A stretch of 64,000 nucleotides of DNA from Candidatus Poribacteria bacterium (GCA_028819845.1 JAPPKS010000023.1:219673-283672); one strand, 5' to 3'. Shown: positions 35,352 to 46,279, numbered from the stretch's first letter. Numbers and translations are program-made. The notes: a model not told the origin generated them from the letters alone.

Positions 35352-38300
35352 TTAATTTCGAGATTCAGCGAGGGCAGTTTTAATGTCCTCCTGAAAGACC
35401 GATTGATCTGTGTAACCTGCGTAGTGCTTCACGATTGTTCCATTCCTATCAATTAGGAAGGTCGCGGGGAGGGAATCCAAGCCATCGAATTGCGCCGCCG
35501 CATCTTGGTCCGCTATGAGATTGGGATAGGTCACTCCAAACTTCGCAACGAATGACTTCATGTCACCCTCCCCCTTTTCGTCCAATGAAATCCCCAATAC
35601 TACCAGTCCGTGAGCATTGTATTGTTCATGAAGCGCCTGAAACTGGGGAATCCCCCGCACGGACGGGGGACACCATGCTGCCCAGAAGTTTAAAAGGACG
35701 ACCTCACCACTGAAATCCGAAATCGAAATCTCTTCGCCGTTCAATTTGTTCAAGTCAATGGATGGTGCTGGCTTTCCTACAACAACACCAACCTGACTTG
35801 AGCGAGACGCTGACTCGTAAAGTTCCCATAGTCCCCTAAGTGCCGCTTCTTGTTCCGTCGGCGTAGTGGCGTGAAGGGCATCTGTGCGGAGCATTGATTC
35901 AACATCGGCATCAATCTCTCCTAGCCGCTCGTAATGGTTAGCTAGTAACATGACCAACCCGTGCCGAACTTTCGGAGTCGCCTCCGATTGAATCAACTCC
36001 TTCACCTTTCCCGGTTGTCCATTGAAAAGGTACGCTTGTCCCAATATCGTCCTACTGTTCGGGCTAGGTTCCAGTTGTAACGCAAGTTCTGCCAATTCAA
36101 GCACCTTTTTAGGCAGCACCCGTTTTGTGAGCAGCTCGGATACAAGCTGGAAATACCCCCAACCGCGCCCCCGCCGATTGAGTTCTTTTTGGCGGAGATC
36201 AACCCATTGGGTGTATGCGGCTTCCGCCTTTTCAGGGTCGGCTACCTCTTTGTAAGCGTCGCCGAGTATCTCGTGGAAGGCAGGACTGTCCGCCAATTGT
36301 GCTTTAAGCGCCTCAAGCGTTGCGATTCCTTCCGCCCTGCGCCCATGAGTGCTGTAAAGATTCCACATTGATGGGAGTAGCGCCCCGCGTTCTACTTCAT
36401 CCTCGGAGGAGCGCACTGCGCTAAGCATTTCGGTGATGGCGGCGTCATGTTCCCCGCTGCGAGTATACAAATCAACTAGCGACCGTCGTCTCTGAACACG
36501 TTCAAGGGGGCTCTCCTCTAGTTCAATTAGCCGCTTGTAGAGAGGTATCGCCTTTTCGCGGTCGACACCCTCATACAGTACCGCCAACGGGGCCAAGATA
36601 ACCGCGCTATCGGGATTCAATCCGCGTGCGAGTTCGTAAGAGGCGATTGCTTCGCCAGGCATGTCGTTCCATTCGTAAGTTTGCGCCAAGGCGAAGTGAG
36701 TGTCCGGATCATCGGGGTTGTCGACAACTGCTTGTGTCCGCTCTGCAATCAAATCCTCATAAAGATTCCCGTCTCTGTATGCCCTGCGCATCGCGGCTTC
36801 TGCTGTTTTTCGTCCACTGTCATCTTGGGCAACGTTTGCCATCTGCTGATACGCATTGACGGCTTCCTCGTACCGCTTTGCACCGAGGTAGCTTTGGCCG
36901 AGCATGCCATACAAGCGCTCGCTTTCCCACGGACTGTACCAACTAATTGCGGCAATTGCGTCTTCGACGAGTTTGATTGCCGGGGTATACATCTCACCAT
37001 CAAGACAAATTGACCCTACTGTGGCGAGGAACCACATGTCCTGATTGCGATTGCTGCCCGATAGTGCAACCTCGCCTTGATTAAGTAGCTCTTTCGCCAT
37101 GTCTGGCTGGCCATCTTTATTGAAAGCGGCGGCCGCGTAGTAATAGCTGCGGACATTGCCAGGTTGTATTTTGCAGAGGGTTTGATACAATTCGGCAACC
37201 TGATTGTGGTCTTTGGTGTTCCGGTGGATTTCAGCGAGCATTTCAACGACGGCCGGGTTTTCCGGTTCCGTTTCCAACCTCTTTTCAAAGCGTGTATTCA
37301 ACTGCTCTAGTTTCCCTTGGCTTCTATAGGCGTTAATCAGGGTCTCACGAGCTTCATCTCCGGCGAAGTTGACTTTGAAACCGGATGAACTGTGGCTGAT
37401 TGACATACTCGATGAACCAGAACGAGACAGCATTTCGTAGAGTTCTACCGCAAGGTCATGCTCTCCAAGCTGAACGTAAATTTGCACTAATTCGTTGGAG
37501 AGCTGATTTCGCTCCCAGCTTTGGGAGGTCATGTCGAGCGCTTTCTTAAAAGCATCGACAGCTTCTTCTAATTTTCCATCCTGCTGATAACGTCGAGCGC
37601 GTTCTTGCTGCATCTCTAAGGTGAGAGTCCCCTCCTCCTCAGCCTTTTGAAGCATCTCCTCTAATTTTCCCTGACGCCGGTAGATGTCCAGCAACTGCCG
37701 TTCAATATCACGTCGTTCCCACTCTTGTCCCGTATATTGAATGGCATCATCGAACGCCTTTTCGGCGGAATCCAGGTCATTCTTCCGGAGATAAAGTTGC
37801 GCCAATTCTCGGTACGCCTGCCCATCGCCCGGTCCAAATTCAATCGCTTTATTGAAGGATTCGATGGCATCGTCAATGTGATTCTCTGCCGCATAGACTC
37901 GTGCAAGGCGGATGTAGTGGATACCGCTATCTACCTCGCCTTCAATGTATTTCTGGGCTAGGTCAAGCGCCTCGGGGAACCTGCCCGCTTCACGCAAGGA
38001 GTTGACAATGCCGTCTTGGTATTTTGTGTTTTCCGGGTCGGCCTCAAGCAAACTTTGCCAAGTGCCAATTGCCTTGTCGTGCTTATTTTGGCGGGTATAG
38101 ATGTTAGCAAGTTGCGCTCGAGATTCGAAATCTTCCGGCATTACTTGTGCGATTTGCTCGTAAATCTCCACCGCTTTGCTGAGTTCATTCTGCTGCATGT
38201 ATTGCTGTGCTAACATCCGCTGCATGCCGAGATTTGCCCCTGCCATCTCTTCCAACTTTTCAGGCAGCCGTGTCGTGGTCTGGAGTCCGCCCTTACGGGA

Positions 38301-41300
38301 TTTAACCTCAATCAAACGTTGCTGTGCTTGTTCTCTTGCCCATTTATCTGCCGACAAGTCGTTCACAATTTCCGTGAACGTCGCTTCCGCGTCATCCCAC
38401 ATCTCGTGTTGCATATATAGTGTGGCGATTTCCTGTTTCTCCCAGTACCCACCACTGCCGCCATACATCATCAAACGCATCATTCCCATCTTTCGGAATG
38501 CGCCCTTTGCCTGCTCTTTCTCGCCCTTCTGAGCGTAGACTGCACCGAGTTTTCGGTAAATGTCAGATAGCTGCCAGAATCGCTGCGGATCAAGTTTTTT
38601 AGCGGCGGCTTCAAGCATCCGGAGTTCACGGTTGCGGTCGCCCGCACCACGATAAGCGTCTGCTAAACCGCTCAGTCGTTGAGCGTTCACAGACACAACG
38701 TTATCGTCAATAAGTTGATTAACCAGCGGGTCTGACCCTTCAAGGTCATTCGCCGCAATTTTCATCGACGCAACCAGATAGAGCAGCGACGAGTCTCCCG
38801 GCTCCTCAGCGAGTTTAGCTTCATATTCCGCTAACAGTATCTCTATGTTACCTGATGACTTATAGAGTTCGGTCAGCTTGGATACAATCCCCACTTGTAT
38901 TTGGGGATTCTGCGAGATTGTTGCCGACTCCGTATCTAACTTTTCGCGTAAAAACTCGATTGCTTTCTCTCGTTCACCCGCAGCCGCATAGGCTGATGCT
39001 AGGTTTGCATAGGTGTTATGCCCATCAGGGAGAACCTCATGAATCTTTTCGTAGATTTGGACCGCAGCTTGCGCATTGTTATTCTCGATACACCGATCTG
39101 CCACGTTTTGGGCAAAATAGTTCACGTAAGTTCGCCCAACAGATGGCGCAATCATATCCTTAACGATGGAAACCAATTCATCGACTTTACCCGCTTGGAA
39201 GAAGGTTTCCATCAACTCCCAATAGTTGTAACCGAGCGCATTCGGATTTTGCTTTAGAAGGGCAACGTATTGAACTACTGCATCTGCCGCGTTACCGCTG
39301 CGCTGTAACATCTGGGCGTACCGCTGTCGGGTCATGCTGTCTTTTGGACGGAGGGCGAGCGCCGCATCGAATGCCGCCGAGGCTTTCTTGACCTGGTTTG
39401 TGCTTTCGTAATACGATGCCAACCGCACTTGTGCTTGGAACGAATTCGGGTTCTTTTCAGTGGCTTCGACCAACTGAGGTTCGCGTTCACGTACGGTTCT
39501 GGATCGACTCACTAGATGCGCAGCCTGCTGGAAACCCCACGAGTGCAGGGTCTGGCCATAGCGGTCGCGTTGACTTGCGAACCGCAATGCGCGTTCAGCT
39601 ATGAGCGTAGCATCCTGTCCCCGGCCGAGGTCCTCCAAGTGCGAACTCAACTCCATCAAGAAATTTGGGTCGCGTTGCCCCATCGCCAATGTCACCACCT
39701 TCTTGGCGACAGCGATGGCGTATTGCGTTAAGCCCGCCTGCTGGAGAGTCTGTGAAAACTGATAAAGCTCGCGGACCCCAACCGGCGAATTCAATACTTT
39801 CGTCATCAACTCCCGAACCTTCACAGTGTTGCCGGTGTGAGCGGCAAGCTGTAGCGAGAGGTCATAATACTGTCTCCGATTTCGTGGGTCAAGCCCGGCA
39901 AGCTCGTCGAGTAATTCTAATGCAGTTGCATGCAATCCCGTCTGAATTGAGACAAATACCGTGTTAACCTTGAGCGTGAGATCACGAGGGAAATCGTTTT
40001 GTAATGCGGACAGAATTTCCTGTGCTTCGTCTCGTTTACCGCCCCACCAATAGCAGTAACTTAACGCTAAACCGGGAAAGATACGGTCCCTGCCTTCAGC
40101 GTCTTCCAACTTATCCTGGAGTGTTGTGGTCAACGCTTCCTGTTGATTTCTTGTCCAAAACTGGCTGAATACCTGTTGGAGATACTGCAAACGGGATTGA
40201 TCATAGTAAATTGTGGGCGATGGATAGTTGGATTGAATGGGCGTATGTCCGCCGTAGGAATGTGACGAGTATGCTAGTGTTGCAACCTTTCGGGGATTTG
40301 TGGAATTCGGTTTGGTCCTGTCAAAAAATGTCCAGTAGAGTTCAATACTTTTGTCGGTGTGCCCTTCGCGGACATATGCAGCTGCGAGAGACTGGTAGAT
40401 ACTCACATACCGCCACCATTGCTGCTGCGCGAATGAAGTCATCCCCGTTACAGTCGGGGAACCCGCCGGAGTCAACGGAATCTGTAGTTGGGCGAGAAGA
40501 CGTTCCGCCGCTTCAATTCTTCCCATTTGGGTGAGCATCGTGACAAGTGCCGAAACCGTGTTTAAATCCGTCACGTTTGCAGTTTCAAGATTGTCTACTA
40601 TTTCCGCGGCATCTGCCTGCCGGCCTTGATTGTAGAGCACCCCAACGTAACTTGCAGTGAACCAAAGCCGTGCTTCGGATGTCAATCCCACCATTTCTTC
40701 TAGACGTTGTTTGAACGTGTCAGGATCGAGGTTTTGCTGCATTGATTGAGTCAAACGCATCGCTTGGTACGCCAAATCATTGGGGGAGGCAGCAATCAGC
40801 CGTTCCGTGACTTCAGCGACTTTATCGGTGTTTTGGAGGATTGTGTAGAGTTGCGCTAATCTTTCGAGGGCATTTATGTCCTTAGGATTAGCCGCTGCCT
40901 CGGCTTCAAATTGCTGGGTGAGTTCACTCAGTTTACCGCGCTGCTGGGCAATTGTAGTCAGCTGCACGAAAGCGCCTGCTTGGGCTTCTTCAAAGCTGTT
41001 CGGCATCCACGGTGTCCCGCTTCCGCCGCCATACGGCTGTTGCTGTATCTGCCAAACGAGACGTTGAGCGAGGTTGAATCGGTTGATGTTGATACCGGGA
41101 GGCCCGTAAGTTGGTGCAGGCGGACTTGCTTTAATAGCCTGAGCGACATTTTTCGGTGGTTTCGGCATCTCTAGAATCCGCAAGAAATGCGGTCGCGCGA
41201 GGTCCAACTCGTTCATTTCAACCAAAGCCGCTCCGACCTGATAAACCGATTTTGCATCTTGCACCTTTTCGCCCGCTCGGTTGAGAGCCAATAGCGCTTC

Positions 41301-44012
41301 ATCAAGAAGACCGTGCCGAATTAACAACGCCGCCAGTTTGATTTCTGCTTCAAGCGTTTGATTTCGCGAGTGCAGCAGCTTGGTCCACGCCTGAATCGCC
41401 TCCTGTTCCCGACCCAGATCGAACAACAAGTCCCCTAAACGCTGCTGGTGGAATGGATCGGGTTCCACCTTGACCAACCGCTGCAGATAGGTCAGCGCAT
41501 CCTGCGTATCGCCTAGATTGCGGCTGATTTCGACCAGTTGCGCCAGAAGATTCGAATCATCGCGTTCCCGGTCTAAAGCCTGCGCCAATTGGAATCGCGC
41601 ACCCAGTAGGTCACCTTCAATCTGATAGAACTCAGCCAACGCCAAGACCGGGCCAATATCGGACGGATTCGCTTTTGACATCTGCTTCAACTTGTCTTCA
41701 AACTCATCGGCCCGCCCCAAGTCGTAGTATGCGTCGGATAGCGGTTTAACGAAGGTGAGCTTGTCGTCCACACTTTCCCCCAACTCCCAGCACCGCCAGT
41801 ATTGTTCGATTGCCTGACGAACATTCCCCGATAGTTTGTAAATTTCTGCAAGCTCCTCCCTGATGTCGGTGTCTTCTGGACGAAGGCGGATTGCCTGCTT
41901 GAGACTGTCGGAGGAGGTTTCATAGTTCCCAATCTGTTTTGCAATTTCCGCCAACATTTGATGTCCTTCTGGGTTGCGCGGACTGTGCGCGACCGTTTGC
42001 TTCGCCGCCGCTGTCGCCGCATCAAAATCCATCGCGTCCAAATGGGAACGCGCAATTTTCGCATAATGTTCCCGTGAGTTCGCGCTGTCAATCTGAACGA
42101 GGTGTTCAAAAATGGCGACCGCTTCGTGGCGCAGGCCTTGCTGGACATAGATGTCGGCAAGCCAACGGGTGATCTGCACATCATCTGGCTTGAGCTCTTT
42201 CGCCCGAATAAGAGTTTCAAGCGCATTGGTCAAGTTCCCCAATTTTAGATACATCTTGGCAAGTTGTTTCCGCTGGTCGAAAGATTCGGGTTCTGCTTCC
42301 AGTTCGTCAATTTTCCCCGCAAGCGTTCCCTGCTGCCGAAAGATTTCAATCCGTTGGTCTCCCATCTGCTCCGCAAAGAATTCGTTTGGTGCAAGTTTCG
42401 TCGCTTCAACATATTCAGTTAATGCCTCTTCGTAATCCTTGTTTTCCATCAATCGCCGCGCGAATGCCTCACGATATCGGTATTCTTCGGGCGCTAACTC
42501 CACGGCTTTTCGGCTCGCACTAATCGCGTCGGTTTGAAAGTCCTTCGCATCAAGCAACTGTGCAAGCCTATCATAATTCTCAGCCATTGCACGCTCTCCG
42601 TCAACCATCCGATTCCAAGTTGCCGCAGCCTTCTGGCGGGAACCCTGACGGAAGTAGAATTCGCCAAAATATTCGATGTAATCGAGATTGTCCGGCGCAA
42701 GCGAAATCGCCTTTTCATATGCCGCAATTGCATCGTCCAGCCAATCATGACCCGCGTAAATCTCTGCGAGAATAAGATGCGTCCCAGCGTTCTCAGGATC
42801 TCGGTCTATCATCCGCTGGTACGCACCCTTCGCCCGTACTTTGTCCTCAAGCTGCAGATACAACTCTCCAAGTTCCCGGTAAATGCCAAAATCGTCAGGC
42901 TGTTCTTCACTGAGGATTTCATACTCCGCCGCCGCATCTTCAAATCTTTCAGCGGTGCGAAATGCAGCGATTAGGTTTAGGCGTAATCCAGCGTCCGTCG
43001 GGGCGAGTTCCAATGCCTTTCGATATGAATCAATTCCGTCGTCAAGTTGTTGGTTCTCAATATACGCTGAAGCCAGTAGGCCGATGAGTTCTGGGGCATT
43101 CGGCGTCACGCTGAGTTTGTCTTGATAGTACGCGATTAATCCTTCCCAATCCCCGTCGGCAGCGTAGATGCCGATGATACGATGCTGAAGGTCTTTCCGC
43201 AGCCAATTGCCCTGTCCCGTCAATGCAAGCGCAGCGTCATAACGTTGGATGGCGCCAGCATAGTCCCCCTGCTCTTCCTGTATCTTCCCAATTTCCCGAC
43301 GACTCAGACACACGCGGTAAGGGTCATCGGATTTGAGCTGAATTATCGCTTCGTGTTGTTTAATGGCTTGGCCATAGAATTCTTGTTCGCGGAACAGGTC
43401 GGCGAGTTCGATGCGGGCGAAGATGTTCTCCGGTTCAAGTTCAGAGATTTTCCCCCACGCCAAAATCGCTTCGTCCACACGGTCTCTGCTGAAATAGGCG
43501 CGGCCAAGGGTTTTATAGAGTGCAGTCAGGTCATCAAGCGTAGCAGACTTGGTTTCAATTGCGTATTCAGCCGATTGCGTCAATGCGGCAATTGCCTTCT
43601 CGTATTGGCGCAGCGCGGCATACGTTTGTCCAAGCGCAAAGTGGGGATAGTAGTTTTTCGGGGCAAGTTCAACAGCGCGTTGATACGCTGATACGGCCTC
43701 ATTGTCCTTACCGAGCCGTTTGTAGATGTGTCCTAGAATCAACTGAAGGTTGGGGTTGTTCGGGTTGGCTAGTGCTGCTGTTTGATAATCGGCGGCCATG
43801 GCGTCCAAGCCGGCGCCTTCGAGGTAGAATTGGTACAAGCGGTCGAAGGTGCTTCCCGCTTTCGGCTTACGCTCAAGCATCTGCTTGTAGCGGGCAATGA
43901 CTTTGTCGCCGTTAGTCTCATCTTGGGCAATGGTGAGTGATGAGGGAAACAAGATGCAGCAGACGAGATACAATATGCAAGGGACACTACGGCAAAATCT
44001 TGGGACAAACAT
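35352..44012 (-). CDS. Giant secreted TPR protein with C-terminal thioredoxin-like domain
   Basis: At 2886 residues this is by far the longest gene in the window. A signal peptide (PCILYLVCCILFPSSLTIA) is followed by an almost unbroken array of tetratricopeptide repeats, room for several dozen (AVSAYQRAVELAPKNYYPH, KAIGTWQSLLEADPENTKYQ are typical). A thioredoxin-like domain of the TlpA/ResA type occupies about 2745-2886: SGEVVLLNFWAAWCPPSVRG, LGISLDEKGEGDMK, SLPATFLIDRNG. Its active site is WCPPS (Cys2781, Ser2784; codons TGT CCC CCG TCC), so the usual second Cys is missing. TPRs act as scaffolds and the gene is likely periplasmic or outer-membrane associated. AAGGAGG lies seven bases before the ATG. 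Confidence 0.9.
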   Translation of the reverse strand: MFVPRFCRSVPCILYLVCCILFPSSLTIAQDETNGDKVIARYKQMLERKPKAGSTFDRLYQFYLEGAGLDAMAADYQTAALANPNNPNLQLILGHIYKRLGKDNEAVSAYQRAVELAPKNYYPHFALGQTYAALRQYEKAIAALTQSAEYAIETKSATLDDLTALYKTLGRAYFSRDRVDEAILAWGKISELEPENIFARIELADLFREQEFYGQAIKQHEAIIQLKSDDPYRVCLSRREIGKIQEEQGDYAGAIQRYDAALALTGQGNWLRKDLQHRIIGIYAADGDWEGLIAYYQDKLSVTPNAPELIGLLASAYIENQQLDDGIDSYRKALELAPTDAGLRLNLIAAFRTAERFEDAAAEYEILSEEQPDDFGIYRELGELYLQLEDKVRAKGAYQRMIDRDPENAGTHLILAEIYAGHDWLDDAIAAYEKAISLAPDNLDYIEYFGEFYFRQGSRQKAAATWNRMVDGERAMAENYDRLAQLLDAKDFQTDAISASRKAVELAPEEYRYREAFARRLMENKDYEEALTEYVEATKLAPNEFFAEQMGDQRIEIFRQQGTLAGKIDELEAEPESFDQRKQLAKMYLKLGNLTNALETLIRAKELKPDDVQITRWLADIYVQQGLRHEAVAIFEHLVQIDSANSREHYAKIARSHLDAMDFDAATAAAKQTVAHSPRNPEGHQMLAEIAKQIGNYETSSDSLKQAIRLRPEDTDIREELAEIYKLSGNVRQAIEQYWRCWELGESVDDKLTFVKPLSDAYYDLGRADEFEDKLKQMSKANPSDIGPVLALAEFYQIEGDLLGARFQLAQALDRERDDSNLLAQLVEISRNLGDTQDALTYLQRLVKVEPDPFHQQRLGDLLFDLGREQEAIQAWTKLLHSRNQTLEAEIKLAALLIRHGLLDEALLALNRAGEKVQDAKSVYQVGAALVEMNELDLARPHFLRILEMPKPPKNVAQAIKASPPAPTYGPPGININRFNLAQRLVWQIQQQPYGGGSGTPWMPNSFEEAQAGAFVQLTTIAQQRGKLSELTQQFEAEAAANPKDINALERLAQLYTILQNTDKVAEVTERLIAASPNDLAYQAMRLTQSMQQNLDPDTFKQRLEEMVGLTSEARLWFTASYVGVLYNQGRQADAAEIVDNLETANVTDLNTVSALVTMLTQMGRIEAAERLLAQLQIPLTPAGSPTVTGMTSFAQQQWWRYVSIYQSLAAAYVREGHTDKSIELYWTFFDRTKPNSTNPRKVATLAYSSHSYGGHTPIQSNYPSPTIYYDQSRLQYLQQVFSQFWTRNQQEALTTTLQDKLEDAEGRDRIFPGLALSYCYWWGGKRDEAQEILSALQNDFPRDLTLKVNTVFVSIQTGLHATALELLDELAGLDPRNRRQYYDLSLQLAAHTGNTVKVRELMTKVLNSPVGVRELYQFSQTLQQAGLTQYAIAVAKKVVTLAMGQRDPNFLMELSSHLEDLGRGQDATLIAERALRFASQRDRYGQTLHSWGFQQAAHLVSRSRTVREREPQLVEATEKNPNSFQAQVRLASYYESTNQVKKASAAFDAALALRPKDSMTRQRYAQMLQRSGNAADAVVQYVALLKQNPNALGYNYWELMETFFQAGKVDELVSIVKDMIAPSVGRTYVNYFAQNVADRCIENNNAQAAVQIYEKIHEVLPDGHNTYANLASAYAAAGEREKAIEFLREKLDTESATISQNPQIQVGIVSKLTELYKSSGNIEILLAEYEAKLAEEPGDSSLLYLVASMKIAANDLEGSDPLVNQLIDDNVVSVNAQRLSGLADAYRGAGDRNRELRMLEAAAKKLDPQRFWQLSDIYRKLGAVYAQKGEKEQAKGAFRKMGMMRLMMYGGSGGYWEKQEIATLYMQHEMWDDAEATFTEIVNDLSADKWAREQAQQRLIEVKSRKGGLQTTTRLPEKLEEMAGANLGMQRMLAQQYMQQNELSKAVEIYEQIAQVMPEDFESRAQLANIYTRQNKHDKAIGTWQSLLEADPENTKYQDGIVNSLREAGRFPEALDLAQKYIEGEVDSGIHYIRLARVYAAENHIDDAIESFNKAIEFGPGDGQAYRELAQLYLRKNDLDSAEKAFDDAIQYTGQEWERRDIERQLLDIYRRQGKLEEMLQKAEEEGTLTLEMQQERARRYQQDGKLEEAVDAFKKALDMTSQSWERNQLSNELVQIYVQLGEHDLAVELYEMLSRSGSSSMSISHSSSGFKVNFAGDEARETLINAYRSQGKLEQLNTRFEKRLETEPENPAVVEMLAEIHRNTKDHNQVAELYQTLCKIQPGNVRSYYYAAAAFNKDGQPDMAKELLNQGEVALSGSNRNQDMWFLATVGSICLDGEMYTPAIKLVEDAIAAISWYSPWESERLYGMLGQSYLGAKRYEEAVNAYQQMANVAQDDSGRKTAEAAMRRAYRDGNLYEDLIAERTQAVVDNPDDPDTHFALAQTYEWNDMPGEAIASYELARGLNPDSAVILAPLAVLYEGVDREKAIPLYKRLIELEESPLERVQRRRSLVDLYTRSGEHDAAITEMLSAVRSSEDEVERGALLPSMWNLYSTHGRRAEGIATLEALKAQLADSPAFHEILGDAYKEVADPEKAEAAYTQWVDLRQKELNRRGRGWGYFQLVSELLTKRVLPKKVLELAELALQLEPSPNSRTILGQAYLFNGQPGKVKELIQSEATPKVRHGLVMLLANHYERLGEIDADVESMLRTDALHATTPTEQEAALRGLWELYESASRSSQVGVVVGKPAPSIDLNKLNGEEISISDFSGEVVLLNFWAAWCPPSVRGIPQFQALHEQYNAHGLVVLGISLDEKGEGDMKSFVAKFGVTYPNLIADQDAAAQFDGLDSLPATFLIDRNGTIVKHYAGYTDQSVFQEDIKTALAESRN

Positions 44013-44240
44013 GAAGAATCCTCCTTGAGAGCGTGGACACGGTTGGAAGGCGGCACAAAACGCCTTAAAGTGTTAAGACGTGAAATTAGAAAGTTGCGTT
44101 TAATTGGCTAAGTTGTTTCCCAAACGTCAAACCCTCAAACATAGCCGCCGTGTGTGATGCGCTCGACCGAATAAATGTGGCTTGTCTCTTTCGCAGAATT
44201 CTGCGTGGACTGTTGCCAAATTGATCCGGTGGGTATGGAA

Positions 44241-46103
44241 TCATCGCGTTGCCTGTTCCATAATGTCCGTCATCCGGGCGACAAAGTCAGTCGGAGTTTC
44301 CATATTTCCATCAATTAATAACGCTCCTTCATATAGTTGCAGGGCGCAGCTTTTGAGAATTGCCTCGTCGCTTTTGCTCCGGTGGAGCTGCGCCAAATTT
44401 TTAATCAACGGATGCGTGGGGTTAATCTCCAAGATTTTCTTGGATTCGCCAATCTGCCCGCCCATCATTTTCATCATCCGTTCCATCTGCCTGTCCATAC
44501 CGCTCGCGCCAACAACCAGGGTCGCCGCCGAATCAACCAGCCTTTTAGAAGCAACAACATCCTCCACCTTGTCGCCAAGCTGTTCATTGAAAAATGAAAT
44601 CAGCGATTTTATATCGTCTTCAGACAGAGTATCGTTAGGGCTATCCTCGTCAGGTTTAAAATCTATGTCCGCCTTTTCGATGCTCTTCAGCGGCTTACCG
44701 TCATACTCGTGAAGATGCGGGATGTTGAAGACATCGGCTGCATCAACGAAAAACAGTACTTCGATGTCCTTTTTTCTAAAGTATTCCAAACTAGGGTTTC
44801 GTTCAACCGCATCTCTGTTGTCGCCTGAAAGGTAATAAATCTCCGTCTGATCCTCCGGCATACCGTCAACATATTCCTTTAAAGAAGTGAACTTCCCTTT
44901 TTCGGCCTTGGAGGATTCGAACCGTAAGAGATTTATCAATCGGTCTCTATTGGCGAAATCCGAACCTGCTCCTGTCTTAAAGAGCAATCCAAAGTTCTTA
45001 AAAAACTTCTCATATTTCTCCGATTCATTTTCTGCCCAGTCTTCCAACAGCGAAAGTATCCTACCCGTTATCACATCCTTAATTTTCGCCATGACCGGAC
45101 TGGACTGTGTCACCTCGCGGGACACATTTAAGGGTAAATCTTCCGTATCAACAACACCCGACACAAAATGGAGGTATTCAGGAAGCAATTCTTTACAATC
45201 GTCTTGGATAAAGATTCTACTGGAATACAAATGCAGCGACCTCAAGTCTTCCACTCTAAAATAGTTAAGCGGCGGCGTGTCAGGAAAAAAAATTAATGCT
45301 TTGAAATTTACACGTCCTTCAATTGATAGGTGCAGATGGCCAAGCGGCGGATTATAGTCGTTGGAAATGAACTTATAAAACTCAGTTCGTTCTTCTTCTG
45401 TTATTTCATTCTTGTTCTTATGCCATAACGCACTTATGGTATTCACTTCCTCCCCGCCGACATAGATGGGAAAGTCGGCAAAGTTGGAGTATTTCTTGAT
45501 GACGCCTTTAACCCGATCGTCATCGCTAAAATCCTTAGCGTCGTCTTTCAATTTGAAGAATATTTTCGTCCCTCGCTCTTCGAGCGGGATTTCCTCAATG
45601 GTAAATTTGCCTTCGCCAGTAGATTCCCACTGGTACCCAATTGAGTCTGGATCGGCATGGCGAGTTTGAATCGTCACCTTATCCGTGACCATGAATACCG
45701 AATAAAAACCGATGCCGAACTCACCTATCAGATTACCGTCGAACGGCTTGTTCTCGGTCTTCAATCTCTGAAAAAACTCTAACGTTCCTGAACTTGCTAC
45801 TGTGCCGATTCTGTCAATTAAATCAGACTTTGTCATACCGACGCCCGAATCCGTAATGGAAAACGTCTGTTCCTCGGCGTCAAGGGCAATGTTAATCCGC
45901 AGCGGAACGTCAGGGTTCAAAATATTGCGGTCCGTCAACTGTTGGAAACGAACTTTGTTCAAGGCATCGGAAGCGTTGGAAATTAGCTCGCGAAGAAATA
46001 CTTCGGGATGCGTGTAAAGTGAGTGTACAATGAGATGAAGGAGCTGTTTCATCTCAGCCTTATATTCAAACTCTTGGGAATGTTCAGTGTCAATGTTAGA
46101 CAT
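44241..46103 (-). CDS. htpG: Chaperone HtpG (Hsp90)
   Basis: This is a full-length 620-residue bacterial Hsp90. The N-terminal GHKL ATPase domain shows EVFLRELISNASDALNKVRF, ITDSGVGMT and GEFGIGFYSVFMVTD. The middle domain has TEFYKFISNDYNPPLGHLH and GVVDTEDLPLNVSRE, and the C-terminal dimerisation region closes with helical sequence near DFVARMTDIME. HtpG refolds or stabilises client proteins in the cytosol. The upstream 170 bases contain no CIRCE or obvious heat-shock sigma-32 promoter. It separates the TPR giant from the TonB group and shares no obvious operon with them. Confidence 0.97.
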   Translation of the reverse strand: MSNIDTEHSQEFEYKAEMKQLLHLIVHSLYTHPEVFLRELISNASDALNKVRFQQLTDRNILNPDVPLRINIALDAEEQTFSITDSGVGMTKSDLIDRIGTVASSGTLEFFQRLKTENKPFDGNLIGEFGIGFYSVFMVTDKVTIQTRHADPDSIGYQWESTGEGKFTIEEIPLEERGTKIFFKLKDDAKDFSDDDRVKGVIKKYSNFADFPIYVGGEEVNTISALWHKNKNEITEEERTEFYKFISNDYNPPLGHLHLSIEGRVNFKALIFFPDTPPLNYFRVEDLRSLHLYSSRIFIQDDCKELLPEYLHFVSGVVDTEDLPLNVSREVTQSSPVMAKIKDVITGRILSLLEDWAENESEKYEKFFKNFGLLFKTGAGSDFANRDRLINLLRFESSKAEKGKFTSLKEYVDGMPEDQTEIYYLSGDNRDAVERNPSLEYFRKKDIEVLFFVDAADVFNIPHLHEYDGKPLKSIEKADIDFKPDEDSPNDTLSEDDIKSLISFFNEQLGDKVEDVVASKRLVDSAATLVVGASGMDRQMERMMKMMGGQIGESKKILEINPTHPLIKNLAQLHRSKSDEAILKSCALQLYEGALLIDGNMETPTDFVARMTDIMEQATR

Positions 46104-46279
46104 GATTCTAAATTCTCCTCTTAATTGGGCAAACCTCGCCGAAATCTCCCTTAAATTATTGCTGTGACATGATGTGTTGAATCTTTAAATCGTGCTGTAT
46201 GGAACGGGAAACCAAGATTTAACCTACATTTTATCCTTGTCCTAATAGCTGGAAGTCCGGATTTAATTTTGTTTGGCCC

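Noticed and set aside
41687-42226. 179-codon minus-strand frame within the TPR gene
   Set aside because: It is in another frame of the strong TPR gene on the same strand and has a basic, repeat-free composition typical of a shadow.
44013-44240. Tail of the htpG region as a small gene
   Set aside because: No open frame with a start and ribosome-binding site; only the TPR leader and the htpG end are present.
46104-46279. CIRCE or heat-shock promoter for htpG
   Set aside because: The region before the htpG start shows no TTAGCACTC-type palindrome and no clear sigma-32 sequence.
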